In this document: piece by piece, positions 1 through 8,834 of the stretch
Layout: each line of letters begins with the position of its first letter
How positions within the stretch are numbered: the stretch's first letter is position 1
NCBI RefSeq assembly: GCF_000023885.1
Contig: NC_013165.1
Span: 434,001 to 498,000, forward strand
Direction of reading: 5' to 3'
Length of the DNA: 64,000 bases
DNA from: Slackia heliotrinireducens DSM 20476
Lineage (GTDB): Bacteria; Actinomycetota; Coriobacteriia; Coriobacteriales; Eggerthellaceae
The notes under the pieces: generated by a model
Told to the model about the DNA's origin: nothing
The model's database searches: none
What the model saw: only the letters and a program-made list of their open reading frames with translations
Translations under genes and position numbers: made by a program

Positions 1-329
1 GGAACGAGGCTCATCCCGACAACCCCATGACCATCAACTGGATCGACGCTCCCACGCCCGAAGAGATTTCGGCCATGATTTCCACCGGCCGCACCGACGC
101 GTTCTGCGAGATGCGCTCCTACGTGGATGATGTGAATGCGGAGTACGGCAACACGCTCAAGCTCGTCCAGCCTATCCGTTCGGACGGCAACTACTTCATC
201 GTCAACCAGGATGAAGCCCAGTTCTGTGAAGATGTGAACGCGGTGCTCGCCCAGTTCATGGAGGACGGCACCATCGCCAAGATCTCCAACGATACGCTTG
301 GCTACGACGTGTCTGTACCTGCCGAGTAG
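1..329 (+). CDS. Amino-acid ABC transporter substrate-binding protein, C-terminal part (5' end outside window)
   Basis: The reading frame is open from the first complete codon at base 3, so the first internal ATG (base 27) is not the real start. The visible part ends at a TAG at 327-329. It looks like the C-terminal lobe of a periplasmic-binding-protein type 2 (SBP_bac_3) protein: the stretches GNYFIVNQDEAQFCEDVNAVL and FMEDGTIAKI match the usual ending in which the last helix precedes a 'dGt...kiy' motif. Two permeases and an ATPase follow directly, so it should be the ligand-capturing component of that importer. Ligand identity cannot be read from this fragment; a polar amino acid is the family expectation. 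Confidence 0.8.
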   Translation, partial: NEAHPDNPMTINWIDAPTPEEISAMISTGRTDAFCEMRSYVDDVNAEYGNTLKLVQPIRSDGNYFIVNQDEAQFCEDVNAVLAQFMEDGTIAKISNDTLGYDVSVPAE

Positions 330-333
330 CACC

Positions 334-1026
334 ATGGAAGGTTTCTTTTCGATAGGCAGGCTCGTCGGAAACATCCCCGCTCTGCTTAAGAGCTTGCCTG
401 TCACATTCGAAATCGTTGCAGTTGCGACCCTCTTCGGGGTCGCACTGGCGATTCTTCTGGCGCTGGCGCGCATCAAGAAGGTTCCCGTCTTGAGCCAGCT
501 TGCCCTGGTCTTCATCTCGTTCATCCGGGGCACGCCGCTGCTGGTGCAGATGTTCATCGTCTATTACGGCATGCCCATTCTGCTGTGGAACGTGTTTCGG
601 GTAGACGTGAACGGATGGCAGCGCCTGACCTTTGTCATGATTACGTACTCGCTCAACCAGGGCGGATTCATGGCGGAGATCTTCCGTAGTGCCATCGAGT
701 CGGTTCCTGCAAGCCAGACCGAGGCCGCATATTCGGTGGGCCTGTCGGGCGCCCAGACGTTTTTGCGGATCGTGCTGCCGCAGGCGGTGCGGACGGCCAT
801 CCCCAGTTTCAGCGTGAACCTGGTCAGCCTGTTTCAGGACACGTCGCTGGCGTTTATGCTCGGCGTCGTCGACGTCATGGGCCGCGCGGAGCTCATTCAG
901 AGCGCAACCCATCATGTGCTCGAGTGCTACGTAATCATCACGGTCATATTCATCGTGATCAGCATTGCGCTGCGCATGTTCTTCATCTATCTGGATAAAC
1001 GGCTGCAGTACGGCAGAACCGTGTAA
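334..1026 (+). CDS. Polar amino-acid ABC transporter permease
   Basis: Inner-membrane permease of the HisM/GlnP type, 230 residues from ATG 334. An upstream in-frame codon at 298 lies inside the preceding gene and is unlikely to be the start. Hydrophobic helices alternate with short loops, and the coupling motif [12 protein letters not shown], which docks onto the ATPase, is near residue 130. It starts 4 bases after the solute-binding gene stops and is followed 9 bases later by a second permease, so the genes form one operon. The two permeases probably form a heterodimer. A Shine-Dalgarno sequence is not obvious, consistent with translational coupling. Confidence 0.88.
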   Translation: MEGFFSIGRLVGNIPALLKSLPVTFEIVAVATLFGVALAILLALARIKKVPVLSQLALVFISFIRGTPLLVQMFIVYYGMPILLWNVFRVDVNGWQRLTFVMITYSLNQGGFMAEIFRSAIESVPASQTEAAYSVGLSGAQTFLRIVLPQAVRTAIPSFSVNLVSLFQDTSLAFMLGVVDVMGRAELIQSATHHVLECYVIITVIFIVISIALRMFFIYLDKRLQYGRTV

Positions 1027-1035
1027 GGAGGAGCC

Positions 1036-1743
1036 ATGTCATTGTCATTTGATAGGCTGGTCGCCTGCCTTGCTTCCGGCATTCAGTTCCTGCCCGCGAC
1101 GCTTGCCTTGACGGCCATCGCCATCCTGACCGGGTTGCTGGTGGGCGGCGCCATGGCTCTGTTCAGGACCTACCGCGTGCCGGTGCTCAGCCAGATCAGC
1201 GCCGTTTTCGTCACCATGTACAGCGGCATTCCCGTCATGGTGGCCCTGGTCATTCTGAACCTGCTGTATTTGACGCAGTTCGACAACGTGGCGGCGGCGC
1301 TCGGGTGGAACATCACGGTCCGCGACGTCAGCCCGTTCTGGGTTGCGGCCGTCGCCGTCACGCTTACGGCCACCGTGTACGTGTCGGAGGCCGTGCGGGG
1401 CTCGGTGCTGTCGGTGGACACGACGCAGTACGAAGCGGCCTATTCGGTGGGTCTTACCAAGTGGCAGACGATTCGCCGCATTGTGATTCCCCAGTTCATA
1501 CCCGTGTTCATTCCCATGCTGTGCACCAACATCATAGGCACCATGAAGTCGACGTCCATCGTCATGACCGTCGGCGTGATGGAGCTGCTCAACGGGTCGC
1601 TTCTGCCCAGCATGAAGAACTACTCGTTTTTGGAGGGCTACATTGCCGCGGCGCTTGTGTACTGGGCCATCTCCATTCTTATCGAGGCCATTTCGAGGTA
1701 CGCCGAAAAGCGCACCGGAGAGTTTAGGGCGGTGGCTCAATGA
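1036..1743 (+). CDS. Polar amino-acid ABC transporter permease (second subunit)
   Basis: Second membrane subunit of the importer, 235 residues, with a strong AAGGAGG ribosome-binding site just before ATG 1036. It carries the same coupling loop, [12 protein letters not shown], near residue 135, and five or so hydrophobic helices. Its last codons overlap the first codons of the ATPase gene by 4 bases (ATGA), a sign of tight stoichiometric coupling. It is a paralogue of the permease before it. Confidence 0.9.
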   Translation: MSLSFDRLVACLASGIQFLPATLALTAIAILTGLLVGGAMALFRTYRVPVLSQISAVFVTMYSGIPVMVALVILNLLYLTQFDNVAAALGWNITVRDVSPFWVAAVAVTLTATVYVSEAVRGSVLSVDTTQYEAAYSVGLTKWQTIRRIVIPQFIPVFIPMLCTNIIGTMKSTSIVMTVGVMELLNGSLLPSMKNYSFLEGYIAAALVYWAISILIEAISRYAEKRTGEFRAVAQ

Positions 1744-2477
1744 TCGAAGTCAACAACGTGCATAAATCGTTCAAGCACAACGAGATTTTAAAGGGGGTTT
1801 CCCTCCTCGTGGAGGAAGGCGAGGTGGTGGTCGTCATGGGGCCCAGCGGCTCTGGCAAGACGACCTTGCTGCGCTGCATCAACTTCCTCGAACGTGCGGA
1901 TGCCGGGTCGCTCACCATTGGGGACCTTTCGGTCGACCTGCACAAGGCGAGCAAGAAGGAGATCCTTGCCGTCCGAAAGAAAACGGCGTTCGTGTTTCAG
2001 AACTACGCGCTGTTCAACAACAAGACCGCTTTAGGAAACGTTATGGAAGGCCTGATCACGGCCCGAAAAATGAACAAGGACGAAGCGCGCGCCATAGCCG
2101 AGCGCGAACTTGCCAAGGTCGGTCTGGCCGAAAAGGCGGACGCGTATCCCAGCCAGCTTTCGGGCGGCCAGCAGCAGCGCGTGGGCATCGCGCGGGCTGT
2201 GGCCTTAAGCCCTGAGGTCATCCTGTTTGACGAACCGACAAGCGCTCTGGATCCGGAGCTTGTGGACGAGGCGCTGGACATCATCAAGGGGATCGCCCAA
2301 GAGGGCGTGACCATGATCGTGGTGACCCACGAGATGTCATTTGCGCGAGAGGTCGCCGACAGGGTCGTGTTTATGGAAGGCGGCTACATTGTTGAGGAAG
2401 GCGCCCCGCAAGACATATTCGTCAACCCGAAAGAGGAGCGCACGAAGCAGTTCCTGAAAAGGATACTGTCCCGATAG
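1740..2477 (+). CDS. Polar amino-acid ABC transporter ATP-binding protein
   Basis: Cytoplasmic ATPase of the GlnQ/HisP type, 245 residues, the usual family length. Visible motifs in order: Walker [12 protein letters not shown] near residue 35, Q-loop FQNYALF near 86, signature LSGGQQQR near 140, Walker B VILFDEP near 160 with the catalytic Glu, and a switch His in VVTHEMSFA near 197. It overlaps the upstream permease by 4 bases and completes the SBP-permease-permease-ATPase order. It powers uptake by the two permeases. No terminator with a T-tract is visible after it. Confidence 0.93.
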   Translation: MIEVNNVHKSFKHNEILKGVSLLVEEGEVVVVMGPSGSGKTTLLRCINFLERADAGSLTIGDLSVDLHKASKKEILAVRKKTAFVFQNYALFNNKTALGNVMEGLITARKMNKDEARAIAERELAKVGLAEKADAYPSQLSGGQQQRVGIARAVALSPEVILFDEPTSALDPELVDEALDIIKGIAQEGVTMIVVTHEMSFAREVADRVVFMEGGYIVEEGAPQDIFVNPKEERTKQFLKRILSR

Positions 2478-2776
2478 CGTTGTCGGGCGATCGTCCGAAG
2501 GGTCGGGCGCGTCGGCATGCCTGCTGCGGGCAGTTGACGATACGCACCGGCTTGCGGCATGACGTGGCAATGTTGCGGCTGGGCGACCGCACGATCCCGA
2601 TGCGTGATACCATGCCCTAGGTTGAAAGCTCCATTCTGCATTTTCTTTCGACCGATTCTGTCCTTTTTCGCCGGGCCGGCTTCGGTTGGTTCCGGAACTC
2701 TCTGCATCCAAAGCATTAGAGGACGTGGGCGTGCCTCGTTCGGCACGCCTGTTCAGGCTCGTACTCGAGGTGTGAA
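2478..2776. other. Intergenic region between ABC importer and regulator
   Basis: About 300 bases without a credible gene. A weak 5-bp hairpin follows the ATPase stop. No clear -35/-10 pair or operator palindrome was recognised. It probably holds the promoter of the PucR-like gene that begins at 2777. Confidence 0.5.
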
Positions 2777-4312
2777 ATGTACATTTCGCTTCATGCAATT
2801 GCAGACTGCTTGTCACAACGTTGGGCGGTGTCGGAGGTTGTTGAGGTCGAAGGCGGCGATCGCCTGACCAGGGTTTTGCCGTTGCCATCCGATGGACGTG
2901 CGCAAGGCGGCGCGGTGTGCGTCTGCCCTGGGGACCAAGAGGCGACGGCGTTTTCGGCGGTGTCAGGCATCGCGTACGTGTTTGTGAGAAAACGCCCTGT
3001 TCAGATGCCTAAAGGCTGCAGCTATGCGGTCGTCGGAGCCGATGCGTCTTGTTCGGACGTGCTGCAGGAAATAGCAGACCTCTTCTTCAGGCTGAACGCA
3101 TGGGAAATCGACGTGTCGTCCATGCTTCTTGAGGGCCAGTCGTTGCAAGATGTGTTCGACAAGACCCAGAAGCTGCTTGGGAACCCCGTGTACTTCCATG
3201 ACGCGTATTACAACATCTTGGCATTTTCCGAAGGGGACCAGGACGATTCGATAAAGAACGTGTACGAATTCCTGCGGCGTGGAAAGATGGGTGCGAGCGA
3301 AATCGACGAGCTTGCCAGTTCGGAAGGGTATAAGCTGACGTTCGACTCGCACGGGATCCAATACATGAAGAAGACCGGCGTGTTTCCCGACATCTACGAT
3401 TACCTGTACATGAACGTGCGATACCACAACAGGATCGTCGGCCGTCTGATTGTCGACGGGGCAAGTCGCACCCTTACGTATGTGGACCGTGCCGTTGCCG
3501 GCAGGCTGGGGCAGTTTGTCGAGGCCTTCTACAAAGGGCAGTATCGCGGACGGGGGAGCAGCCCCGACGCCCTTATCGTGAATATCCTGGGGTTGCTTGA
3601 GGGGCGGAACGTCGATTCCGGAGCGGTCGAAAAACGCTTGCGAGACAGAGGATGGGATTTCAAGCGCCACATGATATGCCTGGTCATCGAGTTCGGAAGC
3701 AACGACCGGTTCCAGCAGCTGGGCGGAACAGTGGAGGGCATCCTCGAAGGCCTTTACGACAGAGCGTTCTCCCTACACTACGATGGCCGGTTGGTTGTGG
3801 TGGTGAACTGCGACGAGGGCTGCTTCGAGGGCGGTTCGTTTGACGGGCGACTGCTCAAGCAGGTCAAAGGGTTCAACTTCAACATGGGCATCTGCATGCC
3901 GTTCTTTCAGCTGTACAGCCTGCGAAGCTGCTACGAGCAGGCGCTTTTCGCGCTTGAGCGGGGCAAGGCGGCGGGATGCGGCGTCGCGTGTTTTAAGGAC
4001 TACGTACTCGAGTACATGATGTCGGCGATAACGGATAAATGTTCCCTGCGGACGATCTGTCCGCCTGGCCTTGCGAAGCTTGCCGAGCACGACGCTTTCA
4101 GCAAAACCGATTACGTGGGCACGCTGAAAGTGTACCTTGAAAACGACTGCAGCCCCAGCCGCTCGTGCAAGGCGCTGTTCGTGCACCGAAGCACCTTCCA
4201 GTACCGCATCGACAAGATCAACGAGATTACAAAGGCCGAATACGAGGACCCCAAAACAAAGGTCGCGTACCTCATGGCCCTCAACATCATGGACCAAGAC
4301 AGCATCGTGTGA
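2777..4312 (+). CDS. PucR/CdaR-like transcriptional regulator
   Basis: A 511-residue cytoplasmic regulator. The last ~60 residues form the C-terminal helix-turn-helix typical of PucR family proteins: the sequence KVYLENDCSPSRSCKAL then FVHRSTFQYRIDKINEI matches the 'L..yl..n.s...tA..L.vHrnTl.yRl.ki' pattern. The central part (about residues 110-280) looks like a GAF/PAS-type sensory region with no identifiable ligand residues. It follows the amino-acid importer on the same strand with a 299-base gap, so it may regulate that importer; this is inference. The stop codon lies inside a repeated palindrome (4308-4338). Confidence 0.8.
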   Translation: MYISLHAIADCLSQRWAVSEVVEVEGGDRLTRVLPLPSDGRAQGGAVCVCPGDQEATAFSAVSGIAYVFVRKRPVQMPKGCSYAVVGADASCSDVLQEIADLFFRLNAWEIDVSSMLLEGQSLQDVFDKTQKLLGNPVYFHDAYYNILAFSEGDQDDSIKNVYEFLRRGKMGASEIDELASSEGYKLTFDSHGIQYMKKTGVFPDIYDYLYMNVRYHNRIVGRLIVDGASRTLTYVDRAVAGRLGQFVEAFYKGQYRGRGSSPDALIVNILGLLEGRNVDSGAVEKRLRDRGWDFKRHMICLVIEFGSNDRFQQLGGTVEGILEGLYDRAFSLHYDGRLVVVVNCDEGCFEGGSFDGRLLKQVKGFNFNMGICMPFFQLYSLRSCYEQALFALERGKAAGCGVACFKDYVLEYMMSAITDKCSLRTICPPGLAKLAEHDAFSKTDYVGTLKVYLENDCSPSRSCKALFVHRSTFQYRIDKINEITKAEYEDPKTKVAYLMALNIMDQDSIV

Positions 4313-4338
4313 CACTTTCCCGAACCTTTGTTGTCACA
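4308..4338. repeat. 31-bp interrupted palindrome, family copy 1
   Basis: Arms TGTGACA (4308-4314) and TGTCACA (4332-4338) enclose a 17-base core containing TCCCGAACCTTTG. The left arm includes the stop codon of the PucR-like gene. Related copies lie at 8275, 14126 and 14165, with the core kept in the same orientation. Confidence 0.8.
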
Positions 4339-4428
4339 TTTTTAGCAGCGCATCGTGCATCTCGGATCCCATATGGTCTTGAAGATGCAGGGGCGCGTCT
4401 AACGTCTTTTCGCCAGAAGGAGAACACC

Positions 4429-4653
4429 ATGGATATCGCTTCCATTTCCGTCATTGCTAACGTGGCGGCGCTCGTTGTCGTCATCGTGGTGGCCATTGCT
4501 TGGTTGATGGCCATTGCCATGTTCGTCGACCTTGCGAAATCGAAAGGCCACTTCACCGAGGGCGGGTCCTTCGCGCTGTGGTTCGTCGGCATCTTCGCCT
4601 CGCCGTTTGTCCTGGGGCTTTATGCGGTCGGCCTGCCGAACAAGCACGAATAA
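4429..4653 (+). CDS. Small two-helix membrane protein
   Basis: 74 residues from ATG 4429, preceded by an AGAAGGAG ribosome-binding site. Residues 8-32 (VIANVAALVVVIVVAIAWL) form one membrane helix and residues 47-68 (FALWFVGIFASPFVLGLYAV) a second, joined by a charged loop with DLAKSKGHF. No catalytic motif is visible and the family was not recognised. It is convergent with the next gene and separated from it by a hairpin terminator. Confidence 0.7.
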   Translation: MDIASISVIANVAALVVVIVVAIAWLMAIAMFVDLAKSKGHFTEGGSFALWFVGIFASPFVLGLYAVGLPNKHE

Positions 4654-4670
4654 TTAGTGTCCAAACCAAA

Positions 4671-4697
4671 CAGGGCGAGAGAACATCTCTCGCCCTG
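4671..4697. terminator. Bidirectional hairpin terminator
   Basis: Perfect 11-bp arms CAGGGCGAGAG and CTCTCGCCCTG enclose a 5-base loop between two convergent genes. A T-rich stretch follows on the minus side (TTTGGTTTGG) and CGTTTTCT on the plus side. Confidence 0.8.
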
Positions 4698-4721
4698 CAA
4701 CGTTTTCTGTGGAATCGGCTT

Positions 4722-5480
4722 CTACCAGAGAGGCTTCTTGCCGCTGGCGGTCAGATAGTCCTTCTTGGGCAGGCTCGCCAGCACGCGGAAGTAGTTGATG
4801 CAGCCGATGACGGCAATCACGCCCAGCACGTAGTACCACGGCTCCTGGAAGCACGGGGCCAGGTTGTACCACATGTTGGTGACGGGGCAGAACGTGTTGA
4901 TGGTGCCGGCCAGGATGAAAATGCCCAGCCACATGGAGTGCCCGCGCCTGCTGCCGCGCTCCTCGGCCAGAAACGCCGGGAAGATGGCCACGATGAAGTT
5001 GGTGGACATGGTCAGGAAGAAGCAGCACGGGTCGCCCAGCGCCACGGTCAGCGTGTAGAACAGAACGATGCCGAACGCGTAGCCGATCAGGCCGCGGACC
5101 CAAGCCTCCTGCTTCGAGATGGAGCCCTTGCCGGTCTTGTAACGGCCGAACACCTCCTGACGCTCGCCGTCGTCCTTGATGACGTTGTACAGCGTGAACA
5201 GCTCGATGCCGATGAAGATGAGGCACCCCGCCCACATGACCTTGAAGGTCCAGAAGTCGATAATGAAGAACCACTTCTGGAAGAACATCACGAACGTGAA
5301 GTCGTGGCCGATGTACCAGGCGTGCTGCCAGAACCACCAGGCGCTGCGCTTTTCGGACAGCTGCAGGTAGACGCTGCTGCCGTACTGCAGGAATCCGACA
5401 AGCCACACGAGAATGCATGCGATGCTAATCGCCGTCGAGTTGGTCTGCGTGGCCGTGACGATTTGGTCGATGGTATACAC
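4722..5480 (-). CDS. Polytopic membrane protein of unknown function
   Basis: 252 residues with about seven hydrophobic helices and unusually many aromatic residues (for example WWFWQHAWY and FFQKWFFIIDFWTF). The start chosen is GTG 5480, because an AGAAAGGGG ribosome-binding site sits about 7 bases upstream; a longer form from 5543 would begin inside the promoter. Cysteines and histidines are scattered but no heme or metal motif is clear. It is divergent from a TetR regulator with a promoter and palindromes between them, so it is probably that regulator's target. It could be a transporter or a membrane redox subunit; the family is not recognised. Confidence 0.7.
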   Translation of the reverse strand: MYTIDQIVTATQTNSTAISIACILVWLVGFLQYGSSVYLQLSEKRSAWWFWQHAWYIGHDFTFVMFFQKWFFIIDFWTFKVMWAGCLIFIGIELFTLYNVIKDDGERQEVFGRYKTGKGSISKQEAWVRGLIGYAFGIVLFYTLTVALGDPCCFFLTMSTNFIVAIFPAFLAEERGSRRGHSMWLGIFILAGTINTFCPVTNMWYNLAPCFQEPWYYVLGVIAVIGCINYFRVLASLPKKDYLTASGKKPLW

Positions 5481-5534
5481 GATCGCCCCTTTCTTGATTA
5501 AGCTCCGAAGCCGCAACGGATTGCGACACTTTTT

Positions 5535-5562
5535 ATAATACATGTATGGAAACTTGTTTCAA
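5535..5562 (-). promoter_or_regulatory. Promoter with two small operator-like palindromes
   Basis: On the minus strand TTGAAA (5562-5557) and TATTAT (5540-5535) are separated by 16 bases and face the membrane-protein gene at 5480. The perfect palindrome ATACATGTAT (5538-5547) and GAAACTTGTTTC (5549-5560) overlap the promoter and are candidate sites for the divergent TetR protein. Confidence 0.6.
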
Positions 5563-5646
5563 GCGGTAACTGCGCAATCGTGTGATACTTTGGGAATGGC
5601 TCGGCATTGCGGAGCCGATGGGTTGCAACCACGAGGAGGACCGGTC

Positions 5647-6297
5647 ATGGCGCGCCCGCGCAACATGGAACTTTACGGCACAGTCAAACGCGAGGCGTAT
5701 CGGCAGCTGCTGTCGCGGGGCTACCAGGAGACCACCTACCAGTCCATCGCGTCCGGGTGCGGCATCACGCGTGTGGCGGTGCAGAACTATTTCCCCTCCA
5801 AGCTGGATTTGGCGCTGGCGTTTTTCGACGACCTGCTGAGCGCGCTGCACAGGGCCATTCTTGACGAGGGCATCCACCAGGAGAACGAATTCGACTTCAT
5901 GTACTGCATCGGCCAGGGGTTTTTCGCGTTTTTGCTGAAGGACGAGGGGAGCCGCAGGCTGCTTTTGGACCTCACGTCCAGCCGGGAGCTTACGAGCCAG
6001 ATCCTGCTGTTCGAATACCGGTGGGGCGAGGATTTCATAACCGAGCAGCGGACGGTTTCCCAGGAGAAGTTCCAAAACGACACCACTGTATCCATGGGCG
6101 GCTTTTACGAGCTGCTATACCGGTGCCTGAAGGACGACAAGCCGTTTGACCTGGCTGTTCATCTGGGGCGCGTGGTGCGCACAATCATGCACGACTACGG
6201 CTACGGGTACGAGGAGGCCAAAGCGTTTGTGGCCGCGCACGCCATGACCGAGGATGAAAAGTCGCGCGTCGTCCAGGTCGTTTCGGAGGAGCTGTAG
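5647..6297 (+). CDS. TetR family transcriptional regulator
   Basis: 216 residues from ATG 5647, preceded by GAGGAGG. The N-terminal helix-turn-helix is clear: YQSIASGCGITRVAVQNYF then PSKLDL (residues 35-60), the standard TetR layout. The C-terminal ligand-binding half has no close recognisable match. It is divergent from the membrane-protein gene at 4722-5480, the usual arrangement for a local repressor of an adjacent transporter. Confidence 0.85.
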   Translation: MARPRNMELYGTVKREAYRQLLSRGYQETTYQSIASGCGITRVAVQNYFPSKLDLALAFFDDLLSALHRAILDEGIHQENEFDFMYCIGQGFFAFLLKDEGSRRLLLDLTSSRELTSQILLFEYRWGEDFITEQRTVSQEKFQNDTTVSMGGFYELLYRCLKDDKPFDLAVHLGRVVRTIMHDYGYGYEEAKAFVAAHAMTEDEKSRVVQVVSEEL

Positions 6298-6410
6298 CCC
6301 CGTGTGGCATTTGCCCAAACGCGGAGCCTTTACTGGCTGGTCCATCGTTCGAATGGCGGGGGCTGGGGCCTGGAGGGCGTTCGGCTGCCCGCGTGGCGCC
6401 ACATTTCCCC

Positions 6411-6633
6411 CTCATGCAACGAGAGACGAGTTTCGTGTGCACTTAAGGGGATAATCTGCAAATTCTGAGGCCAGAACTCCTTTGGAGGGCTGATACTTGC
6501 AATAGATAAACCACAGATATGCATAAAATGTGGCGTAAAGCTCGATTCAATCGGACGAAAAAGCCTTTCAGCCACAGTCGGGTTGCAGATTATCCCCCTA
6601 AGTGCACAGAAATCCGAAATCTCGTTGCATGAG
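6411..6633. repeat. ~220-bp palindromic element, copy A (subtype 1)
   Basis: Non-coding element whose outermost 13 bases, CTCATGCAACGAG (6411-6423), are exactly complementary to 6621-6633. Inside these are GTGCACTTAAGGGGATAATC on the left and its near-complement (GATTATCCCCCTAAGTGCAC) on the right. The centre has a small hairpin with CCACA (6511-6515) and TGTGG (6529-6533). Six relatives occur in this window, named B-G here. No open reading frame fits it. Confidence 0.85.
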
Positions 6634-6640
6634 CAGAAAA

Positions 6641-6671
6641 ATGGGACAATGGGGAGTCCCCATTGTCCCAT
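6641..6671. repeat. Perfect 15-bp palindrome beside element A
   Basis: ATGGGACAATGGGGA and its exact complement are separated by one base. It belongs to the general class of GGGACA/TGTCCC palindromes that recur in intergenic DNA here (14648, 14700, 25950, 61041). It could extrude as a cruciform or end transcripts from either side. Confidence 0.75.
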
Positions 6672-6779
6672 GTTGTCGCATTCCTGATGGTGGCGTACTG
6701 TCGACTAAACTCGACAGCTTTGGAGTTGCCCCAATTGTCGGTATGGTACGAATGGCCTGATGCGGGGTCGGTTGGGGCG

Positions 6780-8111
6780 CTAACGGTGTTGCCTCAGGCG
6801 GGGGATGGAATACAAGGGCACATTGGCAAGCCAGCCCTGGTCCTTGTACCCGAGCAGCGACAGGCGGAGTGCCTTGTCGAGCCCGTTTGCTCGACAGAAG
6901 TTCGCAAGGCTTTCGCCTGAGACGTTTTTCGCCGCCTTCACCTCGATAGGCAGAACGCGCCCATTCCGTTCGACAAGGAAATCGATTTCTCCCTTGGCAT
7001 TCTTTCCGTCGGCCGACCAGTAGTAGGGCGCGCGCCCGTCGTATGCCTGAAGATGCTGGCATACGAACTGCTCCGCATAGGCCCCCTTGTACTCCGTGAA
7101 GTGCCGGTCGCCTTCAAGAAGTACGTGCGCATCGAGCCTAGTTGCAGCCCCAAGCAAACCAACGTCAAGCATATAGAGCTTGAAATAGACGTTGTCGGCA
7201 TACCCCTCAAGCGGAATGCCCGGCTTGGACACTCGCGGAACACGCGTGATCAGCCCCGCATCCACGAGCCAGGATACGGCGTCTCGGTAGTCGCGACCTC
7301 GGGCCCCCGACTTGATGGCTGCATAGGTGAACCTCTTCATGTCCGATTCGGTTGCGAGCTGCGAAGGCACCGACCGCCAGGTTTCGCGAATGCGTTCGGT
7401 CATGAGCGGCGATTCGACATGCTTCGAAAAATCGAGTTCGTAGCTGCGCAGGAGGTCTGACTGCACCCTGCGTGCCGCGGAGGGGTCGTTTGTTTCCATA
7501 AACGCAGCGACGGCTTCGGGCATGCCGCCGACGAACATATACGTTTTGAGAAGCTCGGTCAGCCGCTCGGAGACCATGTCGGCAAGCGTCGGATCGTCTT
7601 CTTCGAGAACCTCGGCAAGCTGGGGGTTCGCTGCAACCACGAATTCGTCGAAGGTCATGGGGAAAAGGTCCAGATAGCTCACTTTCCCTACCGGCCACGA
7701 TGCAGGCTGCTCGCCGTCGCGCCTTCTGTTCAGGGCGACGCCCAAAAGCGAGCCCGCGGCGACGATGGGGATGCCGGGCGTCTGTTCGCAGAAGAGTTTG
7801 AGCGCCGTGATGGCGCGGGGGCATTCCTGTATCTCGTCGAGGAACACGAGCGTCTTCCCGTCGCGCGGGTTCGTGCCCGTGAGCGCTCCGATGAGCATGA
7901 GCAGTCGATTCGCATCAAGGCTGCCGTCGAAGACGCGCTGGGCTTCCTCGTTGTCCAGAAACACGACATGCGCCACGGAGTCGAAGTGCCTGGTGGCAAA
8001 ATCGGTTACAAGCCAGGTTTTGCCGACTTGGCGCGCGCCGTTGACGATCAGGGGTTTGCGCGGTTTTGCGCGCAGCCACTCTTCAAGTTCTTTCTCGGCG
8101 TAACGTCTCAT
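6780..8111 (-). CDS. AAA ATPase with DUF4143 (defence- or mobility-associated type)
   Basis: 443 residues from ATG 8111, with a GGAGGT ribosome-binding site 5 bases before it. The N-terminal P-loop domain shows Walker A GARQVGKTW near residue 27 and Walker B LVFLDEIQE near residue 85. The C-terminal DUF4143 region ends in a restriction-nuclease-like core, GEIDFLVERNGRVLPIEVKA, where the Asp and the Glu/Lys pair match the PD-(D/E)XK pattern. Such ATPases are common and variable in genomes of gut anaerobes; the cellular role is poorly known. It lies between palindromic element A and a 33-bp tandem repeat. Confidence 0.88.
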   Translation of the reverse strand: MRRYAEKELEEWLRAKPRKPLIVNGARQVGKTWLVTDFATRHFDSVAHVVFLDNEEAQRVFDGSLDANRLLMLIGALTGTNPRDGKTLVFLDEIQECPRAITALKLFCEQTPGIPIVAAGSLLGVALNRRRDGEQPASWPVGKVSYLDLFPMTFDEFVVAANPQLAEVLEEDDPTLADMVSERLTELLKTYMFVGGMPEAVAAFMETNDPSAARRVQSDLLRSYELDFSKHVESPLMTERIRETWRSVPSQLATESDMKRFTYAAIKSGARGRDYRDAVSWLVDAGLITRVPRVSKPGIPLEGYADNVYFKLYMLDVGLLGAATRLDAHVLLEGDRHFTEYKGAYAEQFVCQHLQAYDGRAPYYWSADGKNAKGEIDFLVERNGRVLPIEVKAAKNVSGESLANFCRANGLDKALRLSLLGYKDQGWLANVPLYSIPRLRQHR

Positions 8112-8147
8112 AGTGCACCTCCATTTGAATGCTCTGAGGCTTATTAT

Positions 8148-8275
8148 GGCGAATCCCGATATCGGTTTCAACCACAAAATGGTCAATCCCGATATCGGTA
8201 TCAGCCACGGAATGGCGAATCCCGATATCGGTATCAGCCACGGAATGGCGAATCCCGATATCGGTATCAGCCAAT
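8148..8275. repeat. 33-bp tandem repeat, about 3.9 units
   Basis: Four consecutive units of 33 bases begin at 8148, 8181, 8214 and 8247. Each contains the perfect palindrome CCGATATCGG followed by TATCAGCCACGG. The first unit is the most diverged; units 2 and 3 are nearly identical. The array occupies the divergent promoter region between the ATPase gene (minus) and the antitoxin gene (plus), which fits a multi-site operator. Confidence 0.85.
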
Positions 8276-8305
8276 GTGACACTCTCCCGAACCTTTGCTG
8301 TCATA
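8275..8305. repeat. 31-bp interrupted palindrome, family copy 2
   Basis: Left arm TGTGACA (8275-8281), core TCCCGAACCTTTGC, and a right arm TGTCATA with one change. It abuts the 33-bp tandem repeat directly. Confidence 0.75.
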
Positions 8306-8381
8306 GGGGGTTTGCGCCAAAAACGAGATGTTGCATTATGCATTGAAACGCGCAATACTCACCATGTCGGAAGGAGCAAAC

Positions 8382-8684
8382 ATGAATGCAGAAGCGGTGA
8401 TCAGCGTCAGTATGCCTGAGTCGCTGAAGCAAGGGGGCACACAGGTGCTCGACCGGTTGAACGTGTCGCCGACAGAGCTTGTGTGCAGCGTCTACAGGTA
8501 TCTTCTGAACGAGCAGGCTTTGCCGCCGTGCCTCGACATCGCACAAGATGGCAAAACGACTCCGCACCAGCGCAGGCGGCTGCTCCTGCGTTCCGTGGCG
8601 GGAACGGTGGAGTTGCCTGGCGGGTACGTTCTTGACCAAGACAGGGAAGCGCGCATCCTGGAGAAATACGCCGATGTGCTGTGA
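8382..8684 (+). CDS. RelB/DinJ-like antitoxin, apparently orphan
   Basis: 100 residues from ATG 8382, with GGAAGGAG upstream. The N-terminus AVISVSMPESLKQGGTQVL then LNVSPTELVCSVYRYLL matches the ribbon-helix-helix pattern of RelB/DinJ antitoxins (strand, helix with S.tel, second helix). Longer in-frame starts at 8328 and 8364 lack a good ribosome-binding site. No RelE-like toxin follows; the next gene is on the opposite strand. Either the toxin was lost or the protein is a stand-alone DNA-binding repressor, perhaps acting at the adjacent 33-bp repeats. Confidence 0.65.
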   Translation: MNAEAVISVSMPESLKQGGTQVLDRLNVSPTELVCSVYRYLLNEQALPPCLDIAQDGKTTPHQRRRLLLRSVAGTVELPGGYVLDQDREARILEKYADVL

Positions 8685-8799
8685 GCGGCCCAAATGGCTC
8701 GCCTTGTCTGGCAAAAATGAAGGCAGGGGCGACCTTATATCGCCTTGCTCCTTGTGGAGCGGCTGCCTGCCAGGGAGAAGATCGGGTTTTCGGGACTGC

Positions 8800-8833
8800 G
8801 TCCAGGCGCGCTGCAGGGGTTGCGCGCCTGGAC
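8800..8833. terminator. 12-bp perfect hairpin after the coiled-coil gene
   Basis: Arms GTCCAGGCGCGC (8800-8811) and its complement (8822-8833) with a 10-base loop, immediately after the minus-strand stop at 8835. No T-run follows, so it may act as a transcript-stabilising hairpin rather than a classical terminator. Confidence 0.55.
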
Positions 8834-8834
8834 G

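Noticed and set aside
6411-6633. Retron, group II intron or IS605-type RNA
   Set aside because: No reverse transcriptase or nuclease gene is associated with any of the seven copies, and the near-full-length palindromic form does not match those RNAs.
8148-8275. CRISPR-like array
   Set aside because: The 33-bp units are contiguous with no variable spacers, and no cas gene is nearby.
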